Part shown: positions 22,612 through 32,347 of the stretch, piece by piece
How the letters are laid out: the number at the start of each line of letters is the position of its first letter
How positions within the stretch are numbered: position 1 is the stretch's first letter
DNA from: Prochlorococcus sp. AG-311-D23
GTDB taxonomy: Bacteria > Cyanobacteriota > Cyanobacteriia > PCC-6307 > Cyanobiaceae
Direction: 5' to 3'
DNA: 50,991 bases
Assembly: GCA_003284445.1 (NCBI GenBank)
Contig: QBVH01000008.1
Coordinates: forward strand, 1 to 50,991
The notes under the pieces: generated by a model
What the model was told of the DNA's origin: nothing
The model's database searches: none
The model's input: the letters and a program-made list of their open reading frames with translations, nothing else
Translations under genes and position numbers: made by a program

Positions 22612-23052
22612 TTATACTTTTGGTCCTTCTTCTAGCATTAACAATATTTTTCTGATTTGTACTGGTAATTCTCTCACTAACTTTATAGAGTCATTTGTTT
22701 TTCTTACAACAACAAGTCCTATTGTAGCTTCTGCACCAATAGCACCATTTGATTTTAAAAATAAAGTTTTGCAAGAAAGTCGTATTTTATTTTCCAGTTT
22801 AAATTGACTCGCTAAAATAACTTTTTCGCCATGAATAAAAGATTTTTTATATCTAAGTTGAATTGAAAAGACTGGGATTTCGAAACCTTTTTTAGATAAA
22901 GTTGGATACGAATATCCAACTTTATCTAAAGCATCAATTCTCCCCTCTTCTAAAAAGTTTAAATAAGAACCATGCCACATAACCCCTGCATGATCAGTGT
23001 GCTGGGGAAGAACTGTTTTTGTTAATCTCCATATATTATTTTTTGAACTCAT
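22612..23052 (-). CDS. 4HBT hot-dog thioesterase, possibly DHNA-CoA thioesterase
   Basis: 146 aa, a complete single hot-dog domain. The acyl-CoA thioesterase signature is TDHAGVMWHGSYLNFLEEGR (Asp as nucleophile or base, Tyr, Glu). Close cyanobacterial relatives (Synechocystis slr0204 type) cleave 1,4-dihydroxy-2-naphthoyl-CoA in phylloquinone synthesis, so that is the best functional guess. It lies upstream of prmC with a 4-nt gap. Confidence 0.78.
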   Translation of the reverse strand: MSSKNNIWRLTKTVLPQHTDHAGVMWHGSYLNFLEEGRIDALDKVGYSYPTLSKKGFEIPVFSIQLRYKKSFIHGEKVILASQFKLENKIRLSCKTLFLKSNGAIGAEATIGLVVVRKTNDSIKLVRELPVQIRKILLMLEEGPKV

Positions 23053-23190
23053 CCGAAATAAGAACCAATTATCTTAGTCGTTTAATTTAATATGAAGACC
23101 TTTGAAGTAATACCTTTACAGTAAAACCTCAATATAAATATTGACCTCGAGCAAATACTTGAGATCTTACTATTTAGAAAAAGTCTTAAA

Positions 23191-23349
23191 TTACTTTTTA
23201 GGCTCAGGGCTCAATCTTCCCTTGCTGGTATCAGAATAAAAGCTTGATTTCTCACCATCGCTGGTAGAAACAAATAAACCGATAAGAAAGATAGTTGGTA
23301 CTCCAACAAATAAAAGACTTGCGGCGAAGCCAAAACTAGTGGTTTCCAT
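23191..23349 (-). CDS. psbM: photosystem II protein M
   Basis: 52 residues, begins METTSFGFAASLLFVG and continues through a single membrane helix (PTIFLIGLFVSTSDGEKSS) to a polar tail. Residue pattern and length match picocyanobacterial PsbM, the small subunit at the PSII dimer interface. It is transcribed away from psbB. It is too short for most ORF cut-offs. Confidence 0.88.
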   Translation of the reverse strand: METTSFGFAASLLFVGVPTIFLIGLFVSTSDGEKSSFYSDTSKGRLSPEPKK

Positions 23350-23825
23350 AACCGAGGTTTTTACTCAGAACAAATTTTACTGAAATAAACTATATATCCC
23401 TTCAGCAGAAAAACTGGGGTTTGAATCAAAGAGACTGAGATTTTGTAATTTGCCGAAAAATTATGAGTTTAAAAGTTTTTCAACTATTTGAATTTAAAAG
23501 CCACGAAAAATAATTTTCAAACTGTCGATTCATTTAGATTTGAGCTCGATTTTTAGTTTTTTAAAATTAAATTGATAAAAAAAACGTATTAAAATTACAA
23601 AATCAGTTGAAATTTGAAAAATTCTTTTTTTTCTTTTTATTTTTATTTTTTCTAGTCTGAGACTGTCTTTTCGCAATTTTTAGCTCCTCAAATCCAGTAA
23701 GATTTTACAAAAGAGTGTCAAAAGTCATTTCAGGTCTATGCATCCTGTGCATTAACTCAAGCAATACCATTTACGATCATGCGAGTCTTGCTGCATTAAG
23801 CAGCTTCGTTATACGAACCTGACCC
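23350..23825. other. psbM-psbB divergent intergenic region
   Basis: 476 nt with no gene. It is AT-rich with long T and A runs (for example around 23580-23660) and must contain the promoters of psbM (minus) and psbB (plus). I could not settle on a convincing -35/-10 pair. Confidence 0.5.
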
Positions 23826-25349
23826 ATGGGATTGCCCTGGTATCGGGTGCACACAGTCGTTATCAACGACCCTGGCCGTCTCCTGGCCGTGCACCTCATG
23901 CATACTGCTTTGTTAGCCGGCTGGGCCGGCTCAATGGCCTTATATGAATTGGCCATTTTTGATCCTTCTGATCCAGTACTTAATCCAATGTGGCGCCAAG
24001 GCATGTATGTCATGCCCTTTATGGCCCGCCTAGGAATTACAGGTAGCTGGAACGGATGGGATATAACCGGAGCCACCGGAGTCGACCCCGGCTTCTGGAG
24101 CTTCGAAGGTGTTGCTGCAGCTCATATAGTTTTCAGTGGCCTCCTTATGCTTGCTGCCGTATGGCACTGGACATATTGGGACCTTGAATTGTGGGAAGAT
24201 TCCCGCACTGGAGAGCCAGCCTTAGATCTTCCAAGAATATTTGGAATACATCTTTTCTTAGCTGGCCTGACATGCTTTGGGTTTGGCGCATTTCATTGCT
24301 CAGGTGTAGGCATATGGGTCTCTGATCCATATGGATTAACTGGGCATGTAGAAAAAGTTGCTCCAGTCTGGGGTGCAGAAGGATTTAATCCATTCAATGC
24401 TGGAGGAATTGTCGCCAATCACGTTGGTGCAGGACTTTTAGGAATAATTGGTGGAATATTCCATATCACCAATAGACCCGGAGAAAGGCTCTATAGGGCT
24501 CTAAAGCTAGGTAGTCTTGAAGGCGTTCTGGCTAGTGCTCTAGCGGCTGTTCTTTTTGTATCCTTCGTAGTTGCTGGAACCATGTGGTATGGCTCAGCAA
24601 CTACTCCAGTTGAATTATTTGGTCCTACCAGATATCAATGGGATTCTGGATATTTCAAAACTGAAATCAACCGGAGAGTTCAAGAGTCTATGAATGATGG
24701 TGCTTCGAAAACTGAAGCTTATGCCGCCATTCCTGAGCAACTTGCTTTCTATGACTATGTAGGTAACAGTCCAGCCAAAGGAGGACTATTCAGAGTTGGT
24801 GCAATGGTTAATGGAGATGGAGTTCCAAGTGGATGGCAAGGGCACATCTCATTTACTGATAGCGATGGCAATGACTTAGAAGTAAGAAGAATTCCAAATT
24901 TCTTTGAGAACTTCCCTGTCATTCTTGAAGACAAGGATGGGAACGTTAAAGCTGACATTCCTTTCCGTCGAGCCGAAGCTAAGTACTCCATTGAACAAAC
25001 TGGAGTCACAGCTACTGTTTATGGTGGTGAATTAAATGGACAAACATTTACTGATCCAGTAATAGTTAAACGTTTAGCAAGAAAATCTCAGCTTGGAGAA
25101 GCCTTCAAGTTTGACAGAGATCGCTACAAGTCAGATGGTGTATTCAGAAGCTCTCCAAGAGCCTGGTTCACTTATGCTCACTTGTGTTTTGGCTTGCTAT
25201 TCCTCTTCGGGCACTGGTGGCACGCTGCCAGGACTCTCTTTGGCGACAGATTCTCAGGTATCGATCCAGAGCTTGGAGATCAGGTTGAGTTTGGTCTCTT
25301 CAAAAAACTTGGAGACGAATCCACACGCCGAGTTCCTGGTCGAGCCTAA
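23826..25349 (+). CDS. psbB: photosystem II CP47 chlorophyll protein
   Basis: 507 aa, normal length. It begins [20 protein letters not shown], the hallmark of CP47. Six transmembrane helices with paired His ligands are visible (for example [13 protein letters not shown], '[16 protein letters not shown]', [11 protein letters not shown], '[16 protein letters not shown]'), then the large lumenal loop between helices V and VI, and the closing helix [22 protein letters not shown]. It is an inner antenna of PSII. psbT follows 37 nt later. It is the highest-GC protein gene here, as expected for strong codon selection. Confidence 0.98.
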   Translation: MGLPWYRVHTVVINDPGRLLAVHLMHTALLAGWAGSMALYELAIFDPSDPVLNPMWRQGMYVMPFMARLGITGSWNGWDITGATGVDPGFWSFEGVAAAHIVFSGLLMLAAVWHWTYWDLELWEDSRTGEPALDLPRIFGIHLFLAGLTCFGFGAFHCSGVGIWVSDPYGLTGHVEKVAPVWGAEGFNPFNAGGIVANHVGAGLLGIIGGIFHITNRPGERLYRALKLGSLEGVLASALAAVLFVSFVVAGTMWYGSATTPVELFGPTRYQWDSGYFKTEINRRVQESMNDGASKTEAYAAIPEQLAFYDYVGNSPAKGGLFRVGAMVNGDGVPSGWQGHISFTDSDGNDLEVRRIPNFFENFPVILEDKDGNVKADIPFRRAEAKYSIEQTGVTATVYGGELNGQTFTDPVIVKRLARKSQLGEAFKFDRDRYKSDGVFRSSPRAWFTYAHLCFGLLFLFGHWWHAARTLFGDRFSGIDPELGDQVEFGLFKKLGDESTRRVPGRA

Positions 25350-25386
25350 ATCAGGATTCTTTACCCCCCTTATACCGAGAACTTAG

Positions 25387-25482
25387 ATGGAAGCTTTCTC
25401 CTACGTGCTAATCCTTACTTTGGCACTTGTAACGCTCTTCTTTGCTGTCGCATTTCGTGATCCTCCGAAATATGACAAGTAA
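25387..25482 (+). CDS. psbT: photosystem II protein T
   Basis: 31 residues: [20 protein letters not shown] then [12 protein letters not shown] single membrane helix and the conserved 'FRDPPK' end identify PsbT, a small subunit at the PSII dimer interface. It follows psbB, as in nearly all oxygenic phototrophs. A terminator lies 10 nt after its stop. Confidence 0.96.
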
Positions 25483-25492
25483 AATACCAATA

Positions 25493-25522
25493 AAAAAAGC
25501 CCTGAATTTTCAGGGCTTTTTT
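25493..25522 (+). terminator. Rho-independent terminator of psbB-psbT
   Basis: The inverted repeat GCCCTGAA (25499-25506) and TTCAGGGC (25509-25516) is followed by six T residues and preceded by an A run. It lies just after psbT. Confidence 0.88.
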
Positions 25523-25667
25523 ATTTTGACTTAGAATTAAAAATTTAAAAAATTGATTCTTCAATAAAATTAAAAATATTTTAAATAAAAAGTATTTTTA
25601 TTTAATCTACCCCTTCTCAGAATCCAAATAAATGTTTAAAGTTAGTTAGATCGTTGAAAAGGGCTGC

Positions 25668-26147
25668 ATGCAGTGCCCATCTTGTCAAAACACAGACAGT
25701 CGAGTTCTTGAATCCCGTTCTGCTGATTCTGGGAAAAGCGTAAGAAGAAGAAGGGAGTGCTTAAATTGCGACTTCCGATTTACTACTTATGAAAGAGTAG
25801 AAACAACACCAATTACTGTTTTAAAAAGAAGCGGAGCAAAAGAATTGTTTAATCGAAGTAAAATAATTAATGGCTTAAATAGAGCCTGTGAAAAAACATT
25901 GATACATGGATCTAAAATTGAATTTATTGTTGACGAAATAGAACTAGTACTCCATCAAGGAGTTGGCAAGGAGATCAAATCAATTGAGATTGGAGAAATG
26001 GTTCTTACACATTTAAGAGATATCAATGAAGTTGCTTACATCAGATTTGCCTCTGTTTATAGACAATTTAATGGAATCAATGATTTCATGAAAACCCTTG
26101 AAGCACTAAAACCAATAAAAAAAGATCAATTGGCAACAGTTATTTAA
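25668..26147 (+). CDS. nrdR: transcriptional repressor NrdR
   Basis: 159 aa. Zinc ribbon at the N-terminus [17 protein letters not shown] ... [16 protein letters not shown] (two CxxC pairs), then an ATP-cone domain (about residues 46-136, with [18 protein letters not shown]). NrdR senses dATP/ATP and represses ribonucleotide reductase genes. Complete length. Initiation is at the ATG at 25668. Confidence 0.95.
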   Translation: MQCPSCQNTDSRVLESRSADSGKSVRRRRECLNCDFRFTTYERVETTPITVLKRSGAKELFNRSKIINGLNRACEKTLIHGSKIEFIVDEIELVLHQGVGKEIKSIEIGEMVLTHLRDINEVAYIRFASVYRQFNGINDFMKTLEALKPIKKDQLATVI

Positions 26148-26250
26148 CTAGAAAGACCTATCAATAAAGTAGAATTTAATTTCAATTTGGTCGGCGGGCC
26201 ATTTTGTATTTCTATCGAACTGTTCTAAAAAGGCAGACCGCCATTCAAGC

Positions 26251-27360
26251 ATGACTGAAAATTCAGAGAGCAAAGTTCAAGAAACAAATCCTGAAAAAGA
26301 GACATTAATACCTGAAGAAAATGTCTCAAATTCAACAAGTGTAGAGTTTGAAGAAAATTCAATTAATGAATTAAAAGAAGACGATATTCCAAAAAACATT
26401 CCTGCTGCTGATGACTCATCAAGCAGAATTAATAAGAGTGATCTTGAAAGTGCAGGTTTCACACTTGATGAATTCGCATCTTTACTAAGCAAATATGACT
26501 ACAACTTTAAACCTGGCGACATAGTCAATGGAACAGTTTTTGCTCTTGAATCGAAAGGAGCAATGATTGATATTGGAGCTAAAACAGCTGCTTTTATGCC
26601 TATGCAAGAAGTCTCAATAAATAGAGTCGAGGGCCTAAGTGATGTTTTACAGCCTTCAGAAATTAGAGAATTTTTTATAATGACTGAGGAAAATGAGGAT
26701 GGTCAATTATCTCTATCAATTAGGAGAATTGAATATCAACGAGCTTGGGAAAGAGTTAGACAATTACAAAAAGAAGATGCCACAATTTACTCTGAGGTTT
26801 TCGCCACGAATAGAGGCGGTGCACTTGTTCGAGTTGAAGGGCTCAGAGGCTTTATTCCTGGATCACACATAAGCACTAGAAAGGCGAAAGAAGAACTAGT
26901 TGCTGATTTCTTACCATTGAAATTCCTAGAGGTTGATGAAGAAAGGAATAGGCTTGTTTTAAGTCATCGCAGGGCTTTAGTTGAAAGAAAAATGAATCGC
27001 CTTGAAGTTGGAGAAGTTGTTGTTGGAGCAGTCAGAGGAATTAAACCTTATGGGGCATTTATAGACATTGGAGGCGTCAGTGGACTTCTTCACATCTCTG
27101 AAATAAGCCATGAACATATTGAGACTCCTCACTCTGTATTAAATGTCAATGATCAAATGAAGGTCATGATTATTGATCTAGACGCTGAAAGAGGAAGAAT
27201 TTCTCTATCGACAAAGGCGCTTGAGCCAGAACCTGGAGACATGCTGACTGACCCTCAAAAAGTTTTTGATAAGGCTGAAGAGATGGCAGCAAGATACAAA
27301 CAAATGCTTCTTGAGCAAGCAGAAGAAGGAGAAGATCCTATTGCAGTAATGACTATTTGA
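26251..27360 (+). CDS. rpsA: 30S ribosomal protein S1
   Basis: 369 aa. An acidic N-terminal region (about residues 1-60) precedes three S1 RNA-binding domains: about 88-160 (FKPGDIVNGTVFALESKGA), about 176-245 (GALVRVEGLRGFIPGSHIS), and about 250-325 (EVVVGAVRGIKPYGAFIDIG). The three-domain form is typical of cyanobacterial and plastid S1. It promotes mRNA binding at the ribosome. It begins 103 nt after nrdR and is followed by a HAD gene 18 nt later. Confidence 0.93.
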   Translation: MTENSESKVQETNPEKETLIPEENVSNSTSVEFEENSINELKEDDIPKNIPAADDSSSRINKSDLESAGFTLDEFASLLSKYDYNFKPGDIVNGTVFALESKGAMIDIGAKTAAFMPMQEVSINRVEGLSDVLQPSEIREFFIMTEENEDGQLSLSIRRIEYQRAWERVRQLQKEDATIYSEVFATNRGGALVRVEGLRGFIPGSHISTRKAKEELVADFLPLKFLEVDEERNRLVLSHRRALVERKMNRLEVGEVVVGAVRGIKPYGAFIDIGGVSGLLHISEISHEHIETPHSVLNVNDQMKVMIIDLDAERGRISLSTKALEPEPGDMLTDPQKVFDKAEEMAARYKQMLLEQAEEGEDPIAVMTI

Positions 27361-27378
27361 TTATTTACATTTATTGAA

Positions 27379-28167
27379 ATGGCAGAACTATTAATAAAAA
27401 ATAGCTCTGTTGGTTGTATTAAGGCAGTAATATTTGATAAGGATGGAACCTTATCAAACAGTGAAGAATGCTTGGTAGAACTGGCTAAAACTAGGATAAT
27501 TTTTTTTGAGGATAAATTTAAAAAATCAAAGCTAAACAATATTAAAATTTGGTTATTAAAGAAATTACTTGTTTCTGTTTATGGATTAAAAAAAAATTGT
27601 CTTTCAGCTAATGCATCTTTAGCAATAGCGTCTAGAGAGCAAAACATTATATCTACTGCGACAATATTTACTTTATTTGGTTTCGATTGGTTTCAATCAC
27701 TTTCAATCGGTAAAGAAATCTTCGATGAAGTAGATATTTACCTTTCTAATCAAAAAGGTAATATGCAGAAGCATAGAACTCTAATTCCAGGAGCTTTAGA
27801 TCTATTAATTTCTCTAAAAAAGAAAGGAGTATCTATTGCATTAATGACAAATGATACACAAGGAGGGATTGAAGAATTTATTTGCAGGAATAAGTTGGAA
27901 GATATATTTGATTATTATTGGAGTGCTGAGAATAAACCTACTAAACCGAATCCAGAAGCAGTTATAGAACTTTGCAAAAAAATGAATCTTAATCCTTCAG
28001 ATTGTGCTCTTATTTCAGATGCAGATACTGATTTAAGAATGGCCAAAGAAGCTGGTATAACTATAGTGGTTGGCTTTAATGGTGGTTGGCAAACCCCCCC
28101 AGCTCTGCTTGAAAATAGATTTCTTATAGAAAAATTAAATGAATTAAAAATTCATTCAAGCCACTAA
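27379..28167 (+). CDS. HAD-family phosphatase
   Basis: 262 aa. HAD motif I is VIFDKDGTLSNSEE (nucleophile Asp), motif II is IALMTNDTQGG, the Lys of motif III lies in NKPTKPNPEAV, and motif IV is CALISDADTDLRMAKEAG. A helical cap sits between residues about 30 and 125. These are subfamily IA features, as in phosphoglycolate phosphatases. The substrate cannot be chosen from sequence. It lies between rpsA and metK on the same strand. Confidence 0.85.
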   Translation: MAELLIKNSSVGCIKAVIFDKDGTLSNSEECLVELAKTRIIFFEDKFKKSKLNNIKIWLLKKLLVSVYGLKKNCLSANASLAIASREQNIISTATIFTLFGFDWFQSLSIGKEIFDEVDIYLSNQKGNMQKHRTLIPGALDLLISLKKKGVSIALMTNDTQGGIEEFICRNKLEDIFDYYWSAENKPTKPNPEAVIELCKKMNLNPSDCALISDADTDLRMAKEAGITIVVGFNGGWQTPPALLENRFLIEKLNELKIHSSH

Positions 28168-28190
28168 AATATTGAATATTAATATTTTTA

Positions 28191-29420
28191 ATGAGTAGCT
28201 ACGTTTTCACGTCTGAATCTGTCACTGAAGGGCATCCAGACAAAATCTGTGATCAAGTGAGTGACGCAGTTTTAGATGCATGCCTAAATTCAGATCCGAC
28301 CAGCAGAGTCGCATGTGAAGCAGTTGTTAATACTGGCTTATGTTTAATAACTGGAGAAATAACTTCAAAAGCAGAGGTGGATTTCAACAAGCTTGTAAGA
28401 GAAGTCATTAAAAGCATTGGCTATAGAAGTGCTAGTGATGGTGGATTTGATGCTAATAGTTGCGCCGTTCTAGTCGCACTTGACCAACAGTCTTCAGATA
28501 TAGCTCAAGGTGTAAATGAAGCTGAAGACCATTCAACAGATCCGCTCGATCAAGTTGGGGCTGGTGATCAGGGGATCATGTTTGGATTTGCTTGTGACGA
28601 GACTCCTGAACTTATGCCATTACCAATAAGTCTCGCTCATCGATTAGCACGAAGATTGGCATTAGTAAGGCACCAAAAATTACTCGATTATCTTTTACCT
28701 GATGGCAAAACCCAAGTAAGTGTCTCCTACCAAAACGGAGTACCATGCTACATAGACACAATCTTGATTTCTACTCAGCACAAAGCAGAGGTAGATGGAT
28801 TAACTCTTGAAGAGGAAATCCAAAAAAAAATTGCTAATGACCTATGGAAATTTGTTGTTGAGCCTGCCACCGAAGACCTGTCTCTGAAACCTGTTAAAGA
28901 ATTAACTCGCTTCCTCGTGAATCCAACCGGGAAATTTGTTATTGGAGGTCCTCAAGGCGACGCAGGTCTAACTGGAAGAAAAATAATTGTTGATACCTAT
29001 GGTGGATATGCTCGACATGGAGGAGGCGCTTTCTCAGGCAAAGACCCTACTAAGGTTGATAGATCTGCAGCTTATGCAGCACGATTTGTTGCGAAGGCAT
29101 TAGTTGCAGCAAATTTGGCAAAAAAAATTGAAGTTCAATTAAGTTATGCAATCGGAGTAGCAAAACCTATATCGATACTTGTGGATTCATTTGGGACAGG
29201 AAAGGTTTCAGACTCTGAACTAACACAACTTGTACAAGATCAATTCGATCTAAGACCAGGCGCAATCATCAAAGCATTCGATCTTCAAAATCTACCAAGT
29301 ATTAGAGGTGGTCGTTTTTATAGAGACACTGCGGCCTATGGTCATTTTGGCAGAACGGATATTCTTCTCCCATGGGAGGACGTATCTCAAAAAGCAAAAG
29401 AACTAAGTTTGCTCAAATAA
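28191..29420 (+). CDS. metK: S-adenosylmethionine synthetase
   Basis: 409 aa. It makes SAM from Met and ATP. The family motifs [17 protein letters not shown] (near residue 14), [12 protein letters not shown] (near 122) and [19 protein letters not shown] (near 278) are intact. All the Mg and K site residues that can be read are present. It links to mtnP in this window, which recycles the MTA formed from SAM. Confidence 0.97.
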   Translation: MSSYVFTSESVTEGHPDKICDQVSDAVLDACLNSDPTSRVACEAVVNTGLCLITGEITSKAEVDFNKLVREVIKSIGYRSASDGGFDANSCAVLVALDQQSSDIAQGVNEAEDHSTDPLDQVGAGDQGIMFGFACDETPELMPLPISLAHRLARRLALVRHQKLLDYLLPDGKTQVSVSYQNGVPCYIDTILISTQHKAEVDGLTLEEEIQKKIANDLWKFVVEPATEDLSLKPVKELTRFLVNPTGKFVIGGPQGDAGLTGRKIIVDTYGGYARHGGGAFSGKDPTKVDRSAAYAARFVAKALVAANLAKKIEVQLSYAIGVAKPISILVDSFGTGKVSDSELTQLVQDQFDLRPGAIIKAFDLQNLPSIRGGRFYRDTAAYGHFGRTDILLPWEDVSQKAKELSLLK

Positions 29421-29441
29421 AAAGAATTTAATCATAAAAAA

Positions 29442-30677
29442 ATGTTAAATAATTCTCTTGTACTTGGTATAGATCTTGGGACATCAGGCGTAAGAATTGC
29501 AATCATTAATGCCAACAAAAAAATATTATTCACATCATCGAAAATATACTCTAAAGGTCTTGAAATTTCTGAAGACTGGGTAAATAGCCTCAAAACTTTA
29601 ATTCAAGAAATTCCAAAAGGTCTTAAAGAAAAATTAGTTTCTTGTTCAGTAGATGGAACCTCTGGAACACTATTGGCATGCAAAAAAAATGGAGAGCCTC
29701 TTGGGAAAGCACTCCCTTATTTCTTATCCTTTTCGGAATATAAAGACGAAATCGAAAAGCTATTTAATAAAGAATGTGCAGGATCAAGTATAAGTGGAAG
29801 TGTTGGGAGAGCACTGAAACTTATAGCCTTATACGGTAATGAAATAATTTTAAGGCATCAAGCAGATTGGATTAGTGGATGGCTTATAAATAATTGGGAG
29901 TATGGTGAAGAGGGTAACAATATTAGGATGGGTTGGGACATATCAAATAATTCATGGCCAGAAAATTTTCAAAATTTAAAATGGTTAAAATGTCTTCCGA
30001 AAATAATTCCTTCAGGGCAAATAATGGGGGATTTATGTAATAAAAAAGCCAATGAACTAAGCTTACCCAAAAATCTTCAAGTGATAGCAGGGACTACAGA
30101 TTCTAATGCTGGGGTTTTAGCCACTTTTCCTAATAAAAATGATGGGATAACAATCCTTGGCAGCACAATAGTAATTAAGAAGTTTGTCAATAAGCCCTTT
30201 GAGGGAAAAGGCATTTCAAATCATAAATTGTTAGGGAATTGGCTATGTGGTGGAGCATCTAATACAGGGGCTGCGATACTACTAGATTTTTTTAATCTTG
30301 AATATATTGAAGAATTAAGCAAACAAATAAATCCTAATAAATCATCAGGATTAAATCTTCTTCCATTATCAAGTCGAGGAGAAAGATTTCCAATAGATGA
30401 TCCCAATCTACAACCAAAACTTGAGCCAAGACCTGTCAGTGATTCTCTTTATCTTCATGCATTATTTGAGGGGTTGGCCAAAATAGAAGCAAGAGGCTGG
30501 CAAAAACTAAATAAATTAGGAGCTGATTCACCTCGGCAAATAATTACTATTGGAGGTGGAGCAAAAAATATTACTTGAAAAAAGATAAGAGAAAGAGAAA
30601 TTGGCATACCAATAAAAATTTGCAACAGACCTCCCGCTGCAGGAGTAGCAAGTATTGCTTTGCAGGGATTATTATGA
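29442..30677 (+). pseudogene. D-ribulose kinase-type FGGY sugar kinase interrupted by TGA
   Basis: The frame from ATG 29442 encodes a typical FGGY kinase: ATP-site VLGIDLGTSGVRIAI at the N-terminus, SVDGTSGTLLAC near residue 68, 'AGTTDSNAGVLA' and 'LGSTIVIKK' in the middle, then the C-terminal domain with SRGERFPIDDPN and TIGGGAKNIT. It resembles cyanobacterial D-ribulose kinase (SePSK of Synechococcus 7942). At 30576-30578 TGA replaces the Trp codon that follows GGGAKN.. in relatives. The same frame then continues as KKIREREIGIPIKICNRPPAAG...ALQGLL to a second TGA at 30675. This is 34 missing residues from the nucleotide-binding lobe, so the gene product is probably inactive unless the TGA is read through or is a sequencing error. 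Confidence 0.8.
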
Positions 30678-30775
30678 ATAAAGCATTAAATTCTTTATAA
30701 AATTTTTAATCTCAATTTCATTAAATCTACCTAACTTATTAATTAATTTCTAAATTCAAGAACAAAAAGATTTTC

Positions 30776-31045
30776 ATGAACCCCGAACCAATCACCAAAG
30801 AGTCAAGTACAAGAATATGTAATCATATGAACAAAGACCATGAGGATGCAGTAAATGCATATGCAAAATATTATGGAAAAATTAAAACTTTTAAATCAGC
30901 AAAAATGATAAGCCTATCTCAAGAAGCTATTGAGCTTAAAATTGATGAACAGACATTAGAAATAAAATTTGATCATATTCTTCAAGACTGTGCAGATGCA
31001 CATAAAACATTGGTTAGGATGATTAAAGCTATTCCTAGCTTATGA
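30776..31045 (+). CDS. DUF2470 domain protein
   Basis: 89 aa. The whole protein is one DUF2470-like domain, with the ICNHMNKDHEDAVNAYAKYY start and the 'DCADAHKTLVRMIK' ending that resemble the C-terminal domain of heme-oxygenase-like split-barrel proteins such as HugZ/pyridoxamine oxidase relatives. In cyanobacteria the stand-alone form is common and its role is not known. It is 98 nt after the interrupted kinase gene. Confidence 0.72.
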   Translation: MNPEPITKESSTRICNHMNKDHEDAVNAYAKYYGKIKTFKSAKMISLSQEAIELKIDEQTLEIKFDHILQDCADAHKTLVRMIKAIPSL

Positions 31046-31189
31046 AATTTGCTTCCAACATAATCATGAGAAAATAGCGTTTCTCATGATTTTCAAATTG
31101 CCTTTGCAATTGGACAAAAGAAAAATAAGGAGATTTCAATTTATTTTTCAATAAGGTACTTACGAATTGGTAGATTATTAGGGGAGAAA

Positions 31190-31262
31190 GCCGGGATAGC
31201 TCAGTTGGTAGAGCAGGCGACTGAAAATCGCCGTGTCCCCAGTTCAAATCTGGGTCCTGGCA
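31190..31262 (+). tRNA. tRNA-Phe (GAA)
   Basis: A 73-nt cloverleaf. The acceptor GCCGGGA pairs with TCCTGGC (one G-U), then discriminator A. The anticodon stem-loop GGCGACTGAAAATCGCC gives anticodon GAA. The next three bases (31263-31265) are CCA, so the 3' end happens to be encoded, unlike the other tRNAs here. An 8-bp hairpin (31265-31286) and a terminator (31291-31317) follow. Confidence 0.95.
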
Positions 31263-31290
31263 CCATTCAAATCAAAACATTTGAATATTA

Positions 31291-31317
31291 AAGAGCACCC
31301 CCAACAGGTGCTTTTTT
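31291..31317 (+). terminator. Rho-independent terminator after tRNA-Phe
   Basis: AGCACC (31294-31299) and GGTGCT (31307-31312) form a 6-bp stem followed by T residues. A separate perfect hairpin, ATTCAAAT (31265-31272) with ATTTGAAT (31279-31286), lies between the tRNA and this terminator and may guide 3' trimming. Confidence 0.75.
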
Positions 31318-31493
31318 AATGCCTTGATTTTAGTGTTAGCAATGCCTTAGAACTTAAAGGCATTTGAATTGCCAGTTAACAAGTAGAGCAATTCCAATTA
31401 TTACAAAACCGCATAAGACCTAGTACTAGAAGCTCCAAAAATTAAAGATCATTTCAATCTTGAGTTAACATAAAAGAAATTAGTAGTTCAGAG

Positions 31494-31661
31494 ATGATGA
31501 ATCTTTTAATCGGAGTTCAAAGTACATTTGATCTTTCCAAAGTAGATTTCTCCTCAGGTCTAAATATAAATTCACCTGATCTTGCTGGCATATCATTTTT
31601 AATGGTTATTTTTGCAGGAGTTTTTGCTTTGAGACTTGGAACCACTCTTAGAGACTCGTAA
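31494..31661 (+). CDS. psaM: PsaM-like small photosystem I peptide
   Basis: 55 residues. The C-terminal 30 (ISFLMVIFAGVFALRLGTTL followed by RDS) form one membrane helix with an 'A-x-RLGTTL' end that resembles PsaM (…LAFRLSTELYK), the peripheral helix of PSI. PsaM is about 30 aa elsewhere; here a 25-residue N-terminal extension (MMNLLIGVQSTFDLSKVDFS...) precedes it. Either the extension is real or translation begins internally. The helix call is sure; the PsaM identity is moderately supported. It stands alone between tRNA-Phe and the hypothetical gene at 32083. Confidence 0.55.
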   Translation: MMNLLIGVQSTFDLSKVDFSSGLNINSPDLAGISFLMVIFAGVFALRLGTTLRDS

Positions 31662-32082
31662 TTTTCAAAAATACTACAAGTTAAATATTTAAAATATAAA
31701 AAAATTTTTCTAAAGCTGAAATTTTTAAAGACTAAAGTATTTTGATTTTTTAAAACCTTAAAAGTTTAATAACTTTAATTCCGACTTCTTCTAAAGAAGT
31801 TGACAATTAAAATGAAGACAATAATAAGTAAGACTAAAAGATCGTTAATATCTGGCAAAATCAATAGCTGGTAATCAAAAGTATTTTAAACAATAATCAT
31901 AATATATGTTGGTTTTCATATCATTTATCTCCAAATGCATTAGTTAGCTTATTAAGCATAAATCATACTGCAATAGGCTTTATCAAGTAAATTAAATAAT
32001 GATTAACTATCTTACGAAGACCTAGTTATTTTTAATATTCCATTAAGGAGTTAAAATGATTTAAACATTTGATTCTATTCTT
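31662..32082. other. intergenic region without a recognisable gene
   Basis: 421 AT-rich bases with stop codons in all frames read. A TTGACA hexamer at 31800-31805 could be a -35 element, but no well-spaced -10 follows, so no promoter is claimed. AAGGAG at 32045-32050 lies too far from the next start to act on it. Confidence 0.4.
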
Positions 32083-32313
32083 ATGAATTTAGGGGCATCT
32101 ACTGAAAATTTATATAATAATGCTGATAGTTTTGCAATGGCATTTGATGCAGCTTGGAAGGATTGTGATCTAGGAAATAATAAAGATATAAAAACAGATG
32201 AAAAGATTGAAATAGCTTTTGAGAAGATTAAAAATCACCCTTTTCTAATTTCAAACCCAATCCAATCCAGGAATGTTGCTCTCTTCAGAATAAAATTATT
32301 AGGACTAGCCTAA
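32083..32313 (+). CDS. hypothetical protein
   Basis: 76 aa, unrecognised. It is soluble, mostly helical, rich in Asp and Lys in the middle (CDLGNNKDIKTDEKIEIAFE) and ends in a hydrophobic, basic helix (NVALFRIKLLGLA). No motif is visible. It converges on the UDP-sugar epimerase gene with 34 nt between stops. Confidence 0.45.
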   Translation: MNLGASTENLYNNADSFAMAFDAAWKDCDLGNNKDIKTDEKIEIAFEKIKNHPFLISNPIQSRNVALFRIKLLGLA

Positions 32314-32347
32314 GTTTTAAATAATCAGAAGAAATTAAAACTATTTT

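Noticed and set aside
23777-24076. Minus-strand ORF opposite psbB
   Set aside because: Shadow of the psbB reading frame; psbB is certain.
31800-31830. TTGACA hexamer as a promoter before the gene at 32083
   Set aside because: No -10 at suitable spacing and the start codon is about 280 nt away.
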